Of a DNA stretch of 64,000 nucleotides, positions 1-9,681 are shown piece by piece (the first letter of the stretch is position 1; each line of letters opens with the position of its first letter). A program made the position numbers and the translations under genes. A model generated the notes under the pieces. That model was not told the DNA's origin, did no database searches, and saw nothing but the letters and a program-made list of their open reading frames with translations. The stretch comes from Methylocaldum sp002005105 (GTDB lineage: Bacteria; Pseudomonadota; Gammaproteobacteria; Methylococcales; Methylococcaceae): assembly GCF_051027545.1 (NCBI RefSeq), contig NZ_CP194902.1:3968001-4032000 (forward strand), given 5' to 3'.

Positions 1-987
1 CGCAGCCATAGAATCGTACGCAAAGCCGTCCATGGCCTGTCGATAGCAGCGACCCTGGTCATGGCTCAATCGGCCGGTGCCGCCGACGATTATGTTCGTC
101 CGTTCGGCCCGAACGCGCCCTGGAACCGACCGGTGGACGGGCTGCCGCGTCATCCCCAGTCCGATGCCTTGACCAATCGCCTGTGGCAATATTCGCCGTC
201 GCGGGTCGGCAATTTCAATCTGTCCTTCAGCGGCTATACCTATCCGGTGTACATGGCCGGCACCGCGAAGGGCTCTTACCAGGTCCAGGCGGGGATGGGT
301 AACCTCAACGGTACCAAGATCCCCTGGAGCCCGGACTGGAAGCCCGCGACCGGCTCCGATGGCCAGGTGATCATCCTCGACCCGGACAGCGGGCAGGAGT
401 GGGATTTGTGGCAGGTGAACTTTAACGGCTCCCGGATTCGCATCTCGAACGGCAATCTGGTGCCGGGCTCGTACTTGACCAAGGAAGACGGTTTCAAACC
501 CTCGCGCGGCTGCGGCATTTCCTATCTCGCCATGCTGGTGAGACCGGAGGAGATTGCCCAGGGCAAGATCGAGCACGCGCTGTCGATGCCGAGCCGGAAC
601 ACCGCGAAGACCTTCGTAGCGCCGGCCACCAAGTCGGACGGTCGGGTTACCCAGAACGGTATGCCCATGGGCACCCGGTTTGCGCTGAACATCACCGATG
701 CCGAGATCGACGAGTGGGTGAACTCCTTGCCGAGCGAATTGTCGGACCAGACCCGCCAGGCGGCGCGGATCATCGCCGTAGCGCTTAGGGATTACGGCTG
801 GTTCATCTCCGACACGGCCGGCGGCGCGCACTTCCAGTTCGAGGACAACGCCACCGCCAAAGCCAAATGGGAGGCGCTGGGCTTGGGAGAGCAATACATC
901 AACTATAAGAACTATCCCACCGATCTGCTCGATGGCTTGCTGACCAAACAGCGTATCTATGCGATAGCTCCTAGCGACCAATACTGA
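1..987 (+). CDS. Uncharacterised secreted protein, copy 1 (5' end outside window)
   Basis: The reading frame is open to the window edge. The residues before the first in-window ATG at 61 read as a signal peptide (positive charge, then SIAATLVMAQSAGAA), so the true start lies upstream. The mature part begins near YVRPFGPNAPWNRPVDG and contains WDLWQ, RPEEIAQGKIEHAL, PATKSDG and LRDYGWFISDT. I recognise no enzyme motif. The general layout recalls uncharacterised secreted proteins of other bacteria, but this is from memory. A second copy in opposite orientation lies at 14840-15898 and is almost identical over the mature part, with a few divergent patches. The pair brackets the exopolysaccharide genes, which suggests an envelope role. 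This is inference. Confidence 0.8.
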   Translation, partial: RSHRIVRKAVHGLSIAATLVMAQSAGAADDYVRPFGPNAPWNRPVDGLPRHPQSDALTNRLWQYSPSRVGNFNLSFSGYTYPVYMAGTAKGSYQVQAGMGNLNGTKIPWSPDWKPATGSDGQVIILDPDSGQEWDLWQVNFNGSRIRISNGNLVPGSYLTKEDGFKPSRGCGISYLAMLVRPEEIAQGKIEHALSMPSRNTAKTFVAPATKSDGRVTQNGMPMGTRFALNITDAEIDEWVNSLPSELSDQTRQAARIIAVALRDYGWFISDTAGGAHFQFEDNATAKAKWEALGLGEQYINYKNYPTDLLDGLLTKQRIYAIAPSDQY

Positions 988-1008
988 TCGAGCTTATCGG
1001 TACGGAAA

Positions 1009-1078
1009 CCCTGCGTGCGCGTTTTCTCGAGATAAGACAGTTCGTCCGTTCCCTCTCAAAGTGAGACCGCACGCAGGG
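1009..1078. repeat. Perfect 11-bp inverted repeat downstream of copy 1
   Basis: CCCTGCGTGCG (1009-1019) is repeated as its reverse complement at 1068-1078, with 48 bases between. It lies just after the first secreted-protein gene. It has no U-tract, so it is not a typical terminator. It has no counterpart next to the second gene copy. The rest of 988-1430 shows no convincing gene. Confidence 0.6.
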
Positions 1079-1430
1079 TAAATACCGACTGGGCTAGCCC
1101 AAGCCGAGCAGTTCTGAACCCACGTCGCCGTATCCGCCTCCCCGCGATTCGATTGCGAGAGGCGATAATCGTCGGTCGGCTCAGCACTACTCCGAACTCT
1201 CCCTCAGCCGGGTTTCGACACTCGGCCACGTCGATCCATCCTCGGGCGGGATTTTTCTCGCCCCGGGATGCATTCATAGATCAACCGAACACCGGAAAAA
1301 TCGGTTTCGCCAACCTTTCCCTCAGGCTGCTCATGCGTCATGAGGCGCGAGTCGCTCGCGATCTCATAGGCGGAACAGTCCGCCGACGGTCCTAAATCGT
1401 TCCAGATACTGCTGGTCCTTTCCTCAAACC

Positions 1431-2168
1431 TCAAAACAGCGGTATGAAGAGCCCGTTGAGCATCAGTATTTTCCGGATTTGATCCATGAAACCCGCAACC
1501 TTCGCCACCCCGCGCTTCGGCACAAAAACGACATCCGTAGGCTGAAGCAGAAAATCCGAATCGCTTAACTCGCCGTCGAGGATATTTTCCACATCGACTT
1601 CATGCGTCAACGGTTGGTTGTTGGGTCCTTTTCGGATGACGGTGACATCGTTGATATTTGCAGTCTCCAGGAATCCCCCGGCTTCGTCTATGGCTTGGAG
1701 GACCCCGATCTTGTTTCTTACCGTGATGAATCCGGGCTTTGCGATGTCGCCCGCCAAGTAGACCCTCGGCTCGGTAAGCGTCCGGACAAGCACCGTGACG
1801 GCAGGATCTTTCAACTCTCCGGAATAGGCGTTCGTCAAAACTTCGTCGAGCTTCGCCGGGTTTATCCCTGCCGCCTGCACGTCGTCGATCAGTTGGAGAG
1901 AAATCTTGCCATCCGGCCGCACGATTACCGACTCGTTGAACTCAGGGGTATAAAAGAATTTCACGTCCAGCTGATCTCCGGGCTGAATGATGTAATTAGG
2001 CGGAACCTCATACCTGCTCTCCACCTCGGCCAATGCTACGCTGGGATCAAGGACGGGCCGGTTAACCGTACACCCATAGCAGCCCATGATGATGATCAGC
2101 GTCATCAGCCCTGCCAGACGACCGGAAATAGCTTTGCGACCTCGCGCAATCGGGTTGACTCCGTTCAT
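1431..2168 (-). CDS. Polysaccharide export outer-membrane lipoprotein (Wza/SLBB type)
   Basis: Encodes a 245-residue lipoprotein of the outer-membrane polysaccharide export family. These proteins form the channel through which Wzx/Wzy-made polymer leaves the cell. A hydrophobic N-terminus runs into a lipobox-like IIIMGC near residue 29. A Poly_export domain follows (YIIQPGDQLDVKFFYTPEFN, about 60-135), then an SLBB segment (VYLAGDIAKPGFITV, about 137-215). The C-terminus is a short hydrophobic stretch ending FIPLF. The start has AGGA a few bases upstream. It lies 99 bases downstream of wzx on the same strand and is probably cotranscribed with it. At 245 residues it is shorter than E. coli Wza. 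Confidence 0.9.
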   Translation of the reverse strand: MNGVNPIARGRKAISGRLAGLMTLIIIMGCYGCTVNRPVLDPSVALAEVESRYEVPPNYIIQPGDQLDVKFFYTPEFNESVIVRPDGKISLQLIDDVQAAGINPAKLDEVLTNAYSGELKDPAVTVLVRTLTEPRVYLAGDIAKPGFITVRNKIGVLQAIDEAGGFLETANINDVTVIRKGPNNQPLTHEVDVENILDGELSDSDFLLQPTDVVFVPKRGVAKVAGFMDQIRKILMLNGLFIPLF

Positions 2169-2267
2169 AGCATCCTGTCCATTAGATAAGTCGTGGTTTA
2201 CAAAAATACGTGACGTAATTCGGTACCTGGTTTACGAAAGCTCGACATCTAGCATTCTTTCGCTGCC

Positions 2268-3713
2268 TTAACGCCTGACGGCATCGAGTATCGTATTTGC
2301 TCCCTTAATAACGACCTCCTTTTCTAAAAGCCATAGTGTTCCGAAATAAGCGGCGGCTCCCGTTACTCCGGCAACCAACAGTTGCACCACGGGAGGCTGA
2401 TCGCCGATGCTGTAGACCAGCGGGGTGGTAACAATGGTGAGCGCGGTCCCGCCGACAAACGCCGGCCTGAGTGCGCGCATCAATTCCGACACCGTAACCC
2501 CTATCACCCGTACGATTACGAACAAATGAACGATTTTTACTAGGAATGCCGTTGCGATTAGGCTCAATGCCACCCCTACGAGCTGGTATTGAACACCCAC
2601 GAGAAGTAAAGGAATCAGTATTATGATGTGTAGTATGCCCATTTTTAACAACAGTGCCGGGCGTCCAATTGCCTTATAGATATCACCCGCTGTCGTTCCG
2701 ATCGAGAAAATAAGAAATGCAACAGGCAGCAACCGGAGAATCGGAATCGCGCCCAACCACTGAGCCCCGAGCAAAACCTTGACTATAGGTTCCGCTGTGA
2801 TAATGAGACCGAGAGAGATCGGAACAATAAAAACCTGAACGTATTGGGTTACCGAAAGAAATGCTCGTCGCAGCAAGTGGGGCTGGTGCTGTATCGTCGC
2901 TAACGCGGGAAACATCGCTCCCGCCAATACCACCCACACATTCATAATCAGTAGATCGACGATACGATAAGTTATCGAATATATCCCGAGCGCCGCATCT
3001 CCGAGGGTTCGTCCAATAACGATAAACTCGATATTCGATACAAGTGCGTTAATCAGGTTAAATGCCATGAAGGGTATGCTGAACTTCAAAAGGCGGCCAA
3101 GCTGTGGCTTTTTGATGCGCATCCTGAGTTTTTGCCGCAGTGCGATGCGCGCTAGGATGACGCCCGAAAGCGAACTCGATAGCTGTCCGATGATCAGCGA
3201 CCATGCCCCGAATCCTTTGACGGCAAGAACGATCGTGACAACTGCTTTGATAAGCAATCGCCCGAGATCCGGTATCAGCTTTTTGCGAAACGCCAAATCC
3301 CGCTGAAGAAGCGCAATGTGGACCGAACCGAAAGGATCGATGAGGAACGTCAAAGCAAGTATCCGCAACATCGGCTCGACCGCCGGTGCGCGAAAAAAGA
3401 CGGCAACCGCCGGAGCTATGGCGAAGGTAAAAAGAAAAAAAAGAATTCCGATGACCAGATTCGCAGCGTAAACGGTGTTCGCCGCTTCCTGTACATCGTT
3501 TCGCTGCTGTATCAGGGCGCTTCCTAAACCCAAGTCTTGCAGCAGCGAAAAGTATGAAATGATGATTGTCGCTAGACTGACTATCCCGAAGGTTTCGGGT
3601 GGCAAGAGCCGGGTAAGTACTGCCATGGTGATCAGTACGACGCCTTTGCTCAGTGCAAAAGACGCGTAGTTCCACGCCACGGCATGTACGGTCTTTCTGC
3701 CAGCATGAATCAT
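2268..3713 (-). CDS. Oligosaccharide-unit flippase (Wzx/MOP superfamily)
   Basis: A 481-residue integral membrane protein with about 14 hydrophobic segments. It has the usual N-terminus of the polysaccharide_synt family (ASFALSKGVVLITMAVLTRL, then ETFGIVSLATIIISY). Family role: flipping lipid-linked repeat units across the inner membrane. The N-terminal pattern is closest to the WzxC/RfbX-like branch. The start ATG follows CAAGGGATT, a leader shared by two other minus-strand genes of this locus. It is divergent from the plus-strand polymerase operon. An 8-bp inverted repeat lies 40-60 bases upstream of its start. The exact sugar unit cannot be inferred. Confidence 0.9.
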   Translation of the reverse strand: MIHAGRKTVHAVAWNYASFALSKGVVLITMAVLTRLLPPETFGIVSLATIIISYFSLLQDLGLGSALIQQRNDVQEAANTVYAANLVIGILFFLFTFAIAPAVAVFFRAPAVEPMLRILALTFLIDPFGSVHIALLQRDLAFRKKLIPDLGRLLIKAVVTIVLAVKGFGAWSLIIGQLSSSLSGVILARIALRQKLRMRIKKPQLGRLLKFSIPFMAFNLINALVSNIEFIVIGRTLGDAALGIYSITYRIVDLLIMNVWVVLAGAMFPALATIQHQPHLLRRAFLSVTQYVQVFIVPISLGLIITAEPIVKVLLGAQWLGAIPILRLLPVAFLIFSIGTTAGDIYKAIGRPALLLKMGILHIIILIPLLLVGVQYQLVGVALSLIATAFLVKIVHLFVIVRVIGVTVSELMRALRPAFVGGTALTIVTTPLVYSIGDQPPVVQLLVAGVTGAAAYFGTLWLLEKEVVIKGANTILDAVRR

Positions 3714-3751
3714 TGTTCAATCCCTTGTCGCGAATTCGTTCGCAGGCCATT

Positions 3752-3772
3752 CTTATGACGTCATGTCATAAG
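3752..3772. promoter_or_regulatory. Candidate operator: 8-bp inverted repeat upstream of wzx
   Basis: CTTATGAC at 3752-3759 and GTCATAAG at 3765-3772 form a perfect inverted repeat with a 5-base spacer, 39 bases upstream of the flippase start. Position and symmetry fit a dimeric regulator binding site. No cognate regulator is identified here. Confidence 0.45.
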
Positions 3773-4727
3773 TCCCAACTCTGCTTACAGCACTATTAAG
3801 GCAGAACCCTACCGGTCTGCCCTCCTTGTTCATCGTGCGATACACAAACCGACTGGCGCTTCGTACTCTAATATAAATCTTGCCGATACGCCAAGAGATG
3901 CGATTCCCTATTGTATTGTTGATACACGTCGCCCGTTGCGTGCATCACGCCGAGTTCCTCCTGGCTGTTATCTCGACCGGGGCGAGTGGCGGCTTAACGC
4001 CTTTGTTACACTGGCCGTCGTCGCATGTTTCGAAACCGGCTCAGTTGCTATGACTTAGTTGAACCTCTATCGGCCAGTTGGACTGCCGGGACAGCGGAAA
4101 GATTCAAACAAAGTTATTCTTAACAATATCGAGCTTCGAAAAGCCGATTTTTTGTTGATTTTTGTCTATTCTGATTACGCGACTGTTTGATATAGTGAAC
4201 GCATTCGGCCGGACTTCGCGCAGTCCCGGTCCGTCCCAGGGAGGATAATCGACTTTTGGAGTCTGGCGATGGACAGCACCCCCATTCACGCGAACCCGAG
4301 ACACTGCCGTGCAGGCGGATTGTCGCGGCCGCGTTACTCTCCGGCCGGTCTCGTTGCCTGGCCGTTCCTGCATCACGATGTTGAATACCGTCCTCTAGCT
4401 CATCTAAATTTGTCGGAGTGCAGCAAAACTTTCGATCTGCATTATGACGGCTTTGAAGCGGTCCCGATCGCTCGAGCTGTCGACGTCGACATTCATTCCG
4501 CTGCACCCAAGGTGAATTTAGCGCCTGCGCACAGCCGGCCGAAGCGCGGAAGTCAAACCCGCCGCCTTGGAGCTATCCTGACGGCTTATCGTTCAATTTA
4601 TCGGAGGTAAAAATACATACAGCGATTGCGCGCAGCACAAGGACTTGATGCAGCGCCCTCTCACTATTCGGAGAATCTTAACGGACAGATAGAGAGAATA
4701 AAGTTTGCAGAAAAGGAGTGTTTGCAA
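3773..4727. other. Long intergenic region between divergent exopolysaccharide operons
   Basis: About 950 bases without a convincing gene. Open frames here (for example 4269-4610 plus strand) have no ribosome binding site and odd, low-hydrophobicity composition. The stretch 4120-4200 is AT-rich and is the likeliest place for the promoter of the plus-strand operon. No precise promoter could be assigned. Confidence 0.5.
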
Positions 4728-5600
4728 ATGAAATCTATTTCAAAGGACTTGCTTGGTCTGCTTACGACTGTCTTTATACTTTTCGGCCTAAATACCTTAG
4801 ATCTGGGAACGGGTTCGATCGCCAGCATCTCCACTCCCACAAAAATTTTAGCCGCCTTGTCGGTGCTCACTATCGTGGCGGGCTGGAAATTCTGGACCAA
4901 ACATTCCATATACCTGCCTCTCCTATTAGTTATAAGTACAAACCTCGCTTTATCGGCACGCCATAATACCCAATACAATAATTACATCTTCGGTTTTTTA
5001 GAAACCATTCTTCTGAGTATATCGGTGTATTTCTCCCATGCCGTCGCCAGGTGGATGGCTTACGTTTCAGAGGAACTGGAAAGCATGCTCTTGAAAGATC
5101 TGCATAAACCGATCGCCAAGCTCCCGGACTCCATGAATGAAATCAATACATATCTTTATCAAAGCAGGCGATCCGGAAATCCGCTTAGCGTTATCGTATT
5201 AGACGTGAAGGAAAACCTTAACAAATACTCGCTATCCCACTATCGAAAAATGATATTTCATGAGCTTGCCGAACGCTACTTGAAGCGCTATCTGACGGTA
5301 AAGTTGATAAACCGGATCGTCGCCGGGTTTCGACGCAGCGACATGATCGTAATGTGTACCGAGCATGACTCCCGGTTGTTAATCATGTGTCCGTCAACAA
5401 GTCTCGAAGCATGCAATACCGTGGCTCAACGGATACAAACGAGCGCCAAGAAGGATCTGGACCTTCCCGTATCGGTTGGTGCAGCGTCTTTTCCAAGCGA
5501 TGGGTTCACACTTGAAGCCTTAATCAAAACCGCCGAGTCAAATATCGTGGATGGCAAGCAGCCCCTGCCTGTCGAAGAAACCGAGGAGCAAGCTGCATGA
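4728..5600 (+). CDS. Membrane protein with degenerate GGDEF-like domain
   Basis: About 290 residues. The start is placed at ATG 4728 because AAGGAG lies 9 bases before it; an in-frame ATG at 4626 lacks such a site. Several N-terminal membrane segments (about residues 7-110) are followed by a cytoplasmic domain. That domain has GGDEF-family spacing (NPLSVIVLDVKE, FRRSDMIVMC, LLIMCPSTSLEACNTVAQRI, LPVSVGAASFPSDG), but the catalytic GG(D/E)EF signature is replaced by a sequence around TEHDSR. It is therefore probably not an active diguanylate cyclase and may act as a sensor or scaffold. Its stop overlaps the sugar transferase start by four bases (ATGA), so the two are translationally coupled. 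A role in controlling polymer synthesis is inference. Confidence 0.75.
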   Translation: MKSISKDLLGLLTTVFILFGLNTLDLGTGSIASISTPTKILAALSVLTIVAGWKFWTKHSIYLPLLLVISTNLALSARHNTQYNNYIFGFLETILLSISVYFSHAVARWMAYVSEELESMLLKDLHKPIAKLPDSMNEINTYLYQSRRSGNPLSVIVLDVKENLNKYSLSHYRKMIFHELAERYLKRYLTVKLINRIVAGFRRSDMIVMCTEHDSRLLIMCPSTSLEACNTVAQRIQTSAKKDLDLPVSVGAASFPSDGFTLEALIKTAESNIVDGKQPLPVEETEEQAA

Positions 5601-6289
5601 TTACCCCAACGCTAAGAGAGCGATATGGAAATGATCTCGACTGGTTAGGTCGATTCAAGCCAAGACTAAGAATCTCAAATAACCAGGGTTACTTGATAGC
5701 CAAGCGGCTATTCGACATGCTATTTGTAATACTTACGAGTCCATTATGGATACCGCTAATATTAATTATTTCATTGTTCATTAAACTGGAATCTCCACGA
5801 GATCCCATTTTCTTCTTACAAGAAAGGACCGGTAAGAACGGCTATCGGTTTTGTATCTTTAAATTCAGAACCATGGTTCCAAATGCTGAAGCGCTCAAAT
5901 GTGAACTCATGCACTTGAACGAACTACAGTGGCCGGACTTCAAAATCCAGAATGACCCGCGGATAACCCGCGTAGGAAAGATATTGCGGAAAACGAGCCT
6001 GGATGAACTCCCGCAAATTTTTAATCTCTTGTTCGGCCAAATGACGTTAGTCGGACCACGGCCGACATCTTTCCGCCCCGAAACCTACCGGCTCTGGCAA
6101 ACCGAACGCCTGGATGCAATACCGGGAATCACGGGCTTGTGGCAGATTCTGGGTAGAAATAAGACTGAGTTCGACGAACGCTCACAACTCGATATCGCTT
6201 ACATTCAGCGAGCCTGTCTCCGACTCGACCTGGAAATCCTTCTGCGAACTTTCCAGGTAATACTGACCCGGCGCTCACTCGGTTGTTAG
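5597..6289 (+). CDS. Undecaprenyl-phosphate sugar phosphotransferase (bacterial sugar transferase family)
   Basis: A 230-residue protein of the WcaJ/EpsL type, limited to the catalytic half. One N-terminal hydrophobic hairpin (LFDMLFVILTSPLWIPLILI, about 33-55) is followed by QERTGKNGYRFCIFKFRTMV, DPRITRVGKILRKTSLDELP and LVGPRP. Together these are the signature of the family. It should transfer the first sugar-1-phosphate to undecaprenyl phosphate at the inner membrane and so start repeat-unit assembly. It lacks the long N-terminal membrane domain of WcaJ. It overlaps the preceding gene by four bases and precedes the polymerase gene. Confidence 0.93.
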   Translation: MITPTLRERYGNDLDWLGRFKPRLRISNNQGYLIAKRLFDMLFVILTSPLWIPLILIISLFIKLESPRDPIFFLQERTGKNGYRFCIFKFRTMVPNAEALKCELMHLNELQWPDFKIQNDPRITRVGKILRKTSLDELPQIFNLLFGQMTLVGPRPTSFRPETYRLWQTERLDAIPGITGLWQILGRNKTEFDERSQLDIAYIQRACLRLDLEILLRTFQVILTRRSLGC

Positions 6290-6341
6290 CAAACTGAGCC
6301 GGACGGGCTCGCAATGCAAATTGTTCCCTTAAGGGAGAACA

Positions 6342-7877
6342 GTGCAATTTTCGATCGAACATAAGGAGAAAAGAGTGTCTGCAAAACCATGGACTTGGCT
6401 ATCCCAACCTGAAGGGATCGGGCGGCGGATCGCCGCACAAAAATGGGATCTTTTGGCCCTAGGCACGAGTGCGCTGGTGCCGGTTGTATTGATTTCCCAA
6501 CTGGAAGCTCTTCAATTGGCACTGATGTTCATTGTCGTGTTTGTCGGAATTCCAGCCGCCGTTCTCACTTTTGCACGTACCGACTGGGGTTTGGCGGCAT
6601 TGACATTCATCATTTATACGAATGCCTCGGATGTCGCCATCGAGCACGGTGCACCATCGCCGACTAAGTTGTACGGCGCCGCGCTGCTCACCGCATTCAC
6701 GCTTCGCTTCATCGGTGGCGATAGACCCGTTGGAGCCGCCAAACCGGCCCTGCTCGTCCTGATATACATGCTGCTCGTCTTGGCGTCGTTATCCTATTCG
6801 GACTACTTTCGGGACGCACAGGAATTCGTCTTCAATAACATCAGGGAAGGAATGATTTGTATTCTCATAATACTAATATCACGAACTGCCGCCTCGTTTA
6901 GGCTCTTGATTTGGGCACTAGGATTCGGTGCACTATTCTTAGTATCCATGAATTTTGCCCAATTTGTTACTGGTGCTTATTGGTTCAAGTTCGCTGGATT
7001 TGCAAATGCCGAATATGATGAGCTCGCAAAGGAATTGGGCGATTATCGGATATCGGGCCCTTTGACCGACCCCAATTTCTATGCCCTCATCCTTCTACCC
7101 ATAGTGCCATTATGTATCGAGCGGCTGTTAAACGAACCCATTCGGTTGCTTCGCCCGCTAGCGGCAATTACGCTCGCTTTGGTACTCCTGGCCATCAGTC
7201 TCACCTACTCTCGCGGCGCACTTGTGGGCATATTCGGAATGCTGTGCCTTGCACTTATGCACATTCGCGTTTCTCCCAAGGTGTTAACATCAGGCCTCGC
7301 CGTACTAATCTGCCTGCTCGCCCTTGCTCCGAGTGCTTATGTCACTCGTATAAACGATATGGTCGCCACGTTTTCCGGAGAGAAAGATCCATCCGAAACC
7401 AGCGCCGCAGACATTTCGGTCGACGGACGCAAGGCGGAGATGCAAATCGCGTTGCGTATGTTCGCGGATAACCCGTTGTTCGGAGTTGGAGCCGGTAATT
7501 ATGTTTTCAATTTCCAGCGCTATAGCCAGGACTTACACCTTATGAATCGCGGCGAAAATCGAAACGCACATAGTCTTTATCTTCAGATAGCCGCTGAACG
7601 AGGACTTATCGGTTTGGTGAGTTTCGGAGCTCTGCTATGGTTTATGGTCAAGAGCCTGAAGCAGGCAAGATACACGTTCGAACAAGCAGGACGCCACGAC
7701 TATGCAACTTTGGTAACTGCCTTTAGCATAGGAGTTTTCGGTTTTCTTGTGAGCAGCTTGTTTCTGCACGACTCTTATCCAAAATATTTTTGGATTCTGA
7801 TGGGAATTGCCCTTTCTTTACCGCAAGCAGCCGAGTGGGAAATGGCTCACTCTGGTAAGCGTTCGCTCTCTACTTAA
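6342..7877 (+). CDS. O-antigen ligase/polymerase-like protein (Wzy_C)
   Basis: A 511-residue polytopic membrane protein with the Wzy_C/WaaL signature: a membrane segment ending LTYSRGALVG, then NPLFGVGAGNYVF, then NAHSLYLQIAAERGLIGL. Between these lies a large periplasmic loop (about 340-440). In this context it is most likely the polymerase of the exopolysaccharide. A ligase role cannot be excluded from sequence alone. The listed GTG at 6342 has AAGGGAG 4 bases upstream. An alternative GTG at 6375 has AAGGAG at 6363 and would shorten the protein by 11 residues. Confidence 0.88.
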   Translation: MQFSIEHKEKRVSAKPWTWLSQPEGIGRRIAAQKWDLLALGTSALVPVVLISQLEALQLALMFIVVFVGIPAAVLTFARTDWGLAALTFIIYTNASDVAIEHGAPSPTKLYGAALLTAFTLRFIGGDRPVGAAKPALLVLIYMLLVLASLSYSDYFRDAQEFVFNNIREGMICILIILISRTAASFRLLIWALGFGALFLVSMNFAQFVTGAYWFKFAGFANAEYDELAKELGDYRISGPLTDPNFYALILLPIVPLCIERLLNEPIRLLRPLAAITLALVLLAISLTYSRGALVGIFGMLCLALMHIRVSPKVLTSGLAVLICLLALAPSAYVTRINDMVATFSGEKDPSETSAADISVDGRKAEMQIALRMFADNPLFGVGAGNYVFNFQRYSQDLHLMNRGENRNAHSLYLQIAAERGLIGLVSFGALLWFMVKSLKQARYTFEQAGRHDYATLVTAFSIGVFGFLVSSLFLHDSYPKYFWILMGIALSLPQAAEWEMAHSGKRSLST

Positions 7878-7912
7878 CTTTTTCAATAACTCACTATAGG
7901 GATATAACAGTG

Positions 7913-9343
7913 ATGCTCTCTAATCGTCAAATACGAGATTCTAATTTGGTCGCCATGGTGATCAGGCATAAACGCAAGGCTTTGGTGGCTTTCTTAGTAG
8001 CCTTATCGGCTGGAGCAATTACCGCAATTCTTGAAAAACCGGTTTATGAGGCACATGCCGCGTTGTTGTTCAACCTGGGTCGTGAGTACAAATACATACC
8101 TGAATTCAGCGGCCCCTATAGTAGCTCTAGGCGTGAATTCAAAATGGAGGAATTGCTCAACACGGAGTCGGAGCTTCTGAATAGCACAGACTTACGGCAA
8201 AAAGTAATCACTTCGATAGGCATCAAAACGCTATACCCTGAACTTAAAGACGCAAATCCTCAGGATCAATCCGTAATGGATGCGGCGCTATTGAATTTCG
8301 ACAAAGCTCTCGCCGTCAAAAGCGTGAAAAATTCGGGCGTCATCCACGTCTATTTTGCCCATCCGGATTCGGTTGTCGCGAAGCGGGTCGTCGACTTGCT
8401 CGTTAACAGTTTTATCGATAAGCACGTCCGAATTTACGGAGAGTCCCGCGCTCCGTTTTTCGAGCAAAAACTCGCCGAGTACACCGTAGGCCTGCAAGAA
8501 GCCACGCAGAGTCTACGCGACTTCAAGCAACAGTACGGGATAATTAACGTCGACGAACAGATACGGTTACTGTTGCAAAGACAGTCAGCCGTAGAGGAAA
8601 CGCTCCGGCTTTCCAAATCGAGGGCTAATGAACTGTCTCATAAATTGGCCGCTCTGCAAAAGTTGAAAAACAGGGTTCCGCGGAATGATCCGTTGTCCAC
8701 GGGGGTGGACTTTGCGCAGCAAAGGCTCCTCGAGCTTCAGCTGAAGGAGCAGGAGCTTTTGCGGAGATACAATGAAAACAGCAGGACCGTGAGTGAAGTT
8801 CGACAAGACATCGATAACGTGAAGGCATTCATGCGCCAGAACGAAGAGGAAAAAGCGGCGCAGATTCGGCGTCAGCCGAACCAGGCTTACTGGGCGCTGG
8901 AACTGGAAACGACCCACCTCGAGCCCGAATTGCTGAGCGTCCAGACAACCATTAAGGATGCCGAGCAGACCCTGAGGCAGGTCAACGATCAACTATCGGT
9001 CATCAATATGCATAAGGGAGAATTGCTTAATCTTGAAACGCGGCTAGCGGTAAAGGAAGGCCTCTATCGTGATTATCTGAGCAAACTCGAGGAAACCAAG
9101 ATTTCCGAAGAACTGGACCTCAAGAAAGTTACCAATGTCCGCGTCTTCCAGGAGCCCACGATATCTCCGAAGCCATTAAACGCGGCAAGACTCTTAAAGG
9201 TAATGGTTGGTGCGCTTTTTGGGCTTTTGGCTGCCTTCATCGTGGCCTACTTTGCTGAGTTGAAGCGACGCGGGCTTTACACACCGGAAGGTGTCGAAGA
9301 AAAGCTCGGCGTGCCGGTCCTGGCTCGAATCCCGTCCCCATAA
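7913..9343 (+). CDS. Polysaccharide chain-length determinant (Wzz/GNVR family)
   Basis: About 476 residues. An N-terminal transmembrane helix (about 22-42) precedes the Wzz domain. A long coiled-coil periplasmic region follows (about 180-400, with many LQ/LR heptads). A C-terminal transmembrane helix (VMVGALFGLLAAFIVAYFAE) is preceded by PTISPKPLNAARLL, the proline-rich motif of the family. There is no fused BY-kinase domain and no separate tyrosine kinase gene nearby, so control by Wzc-type phosphorylation is not evident. The start is set at ATG 7913; GTG 7910 directly before it is an alternative. It is the last gene of the plus-strand unit. Confidence 0.9.
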   Translation: MLSNRQIRDSNLVAMVIRHKRKALVAFLVALSAGAITAILEKPVYEAHAALLFNLGREYKYIPEFSGPYSSSRREFKMEELLNTESELLNSTDLRQKVITSIGIKTLYPELKDANPQDQSVMDAALLNFDKALAVKSVKNSGVIHVYFAHPDSVVAKRVVDLLVNSFIDKHVRIYGESRAPFFEQKLAEYTVGLQEATQSLRDFKQQYGIINVDEQIRLLLQRQSAVEETLRLSKSRANELSHKLAALQKLKNRVPRNDPLSTGVDFAQQRLLELQLKEQELLRRYNENSRTVSEVRQDIDNVKAFMRQNEEEKAAQIRRQPNQAYWALELETTHLEPELLSVQTTIKDAEQTLRQVNDQLSVINMHKGELLNLETRLAVKEGLYRDYLSKLEETKISEELDLKKVTNVRVFQEPTISPKPLNAARLLKVMVGALFGLLAAFIVAYFAELKRRGLYTPEGVEEKLGVPVLARIPSP

Positions 9344-9681
9344 AGACCTTCGAACGGAGTGGCCGGCATTTGGGAACAGTGGACACACTCGGCTGGGTAA
9401 ACCCGCTGTCGTCAGCGGATGGGCGGTCTCGAGGCCGCCCTACCCCGCTCGACGGCTGTGCACCTCCTTTCGATGGACGATCCGTCGGCGCCTGACTTCC
9501 TGCGGACTATCGTCGTGCCGTCTCGATGGGCCTCAGGGCATCCGTGCGCCCCACGCCCCACAGCCACAACACTGATCGAACGTCCTTGGAAGCTGCGATC
9601 CGCTTGCCGGAGTCGTAACCGCTTCATCAGCAGACCGAACTCACCATCGAAAAGGAAAGCGCTCGCAGAACGAATCTGCCC
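9344..9681. other. Convergent intergenic region, no gene seen
   Basis: Lies between the 3' ends of wzz and the GT2 gene. It contains a short hairpin around 9418-9443 (GGGCGGTCTCGAGGCCGCCC core). No terminator with a U-tract and no credible coding frame were found. Confidence 0.4.

Noticed and set aside
4269..4610. 113-residue plus-strand open frame upstream of the GGDEF-like gene
   Set aside because: No ribosome binding site, unusual composition rich in His, Pro and Arg, and no family content.
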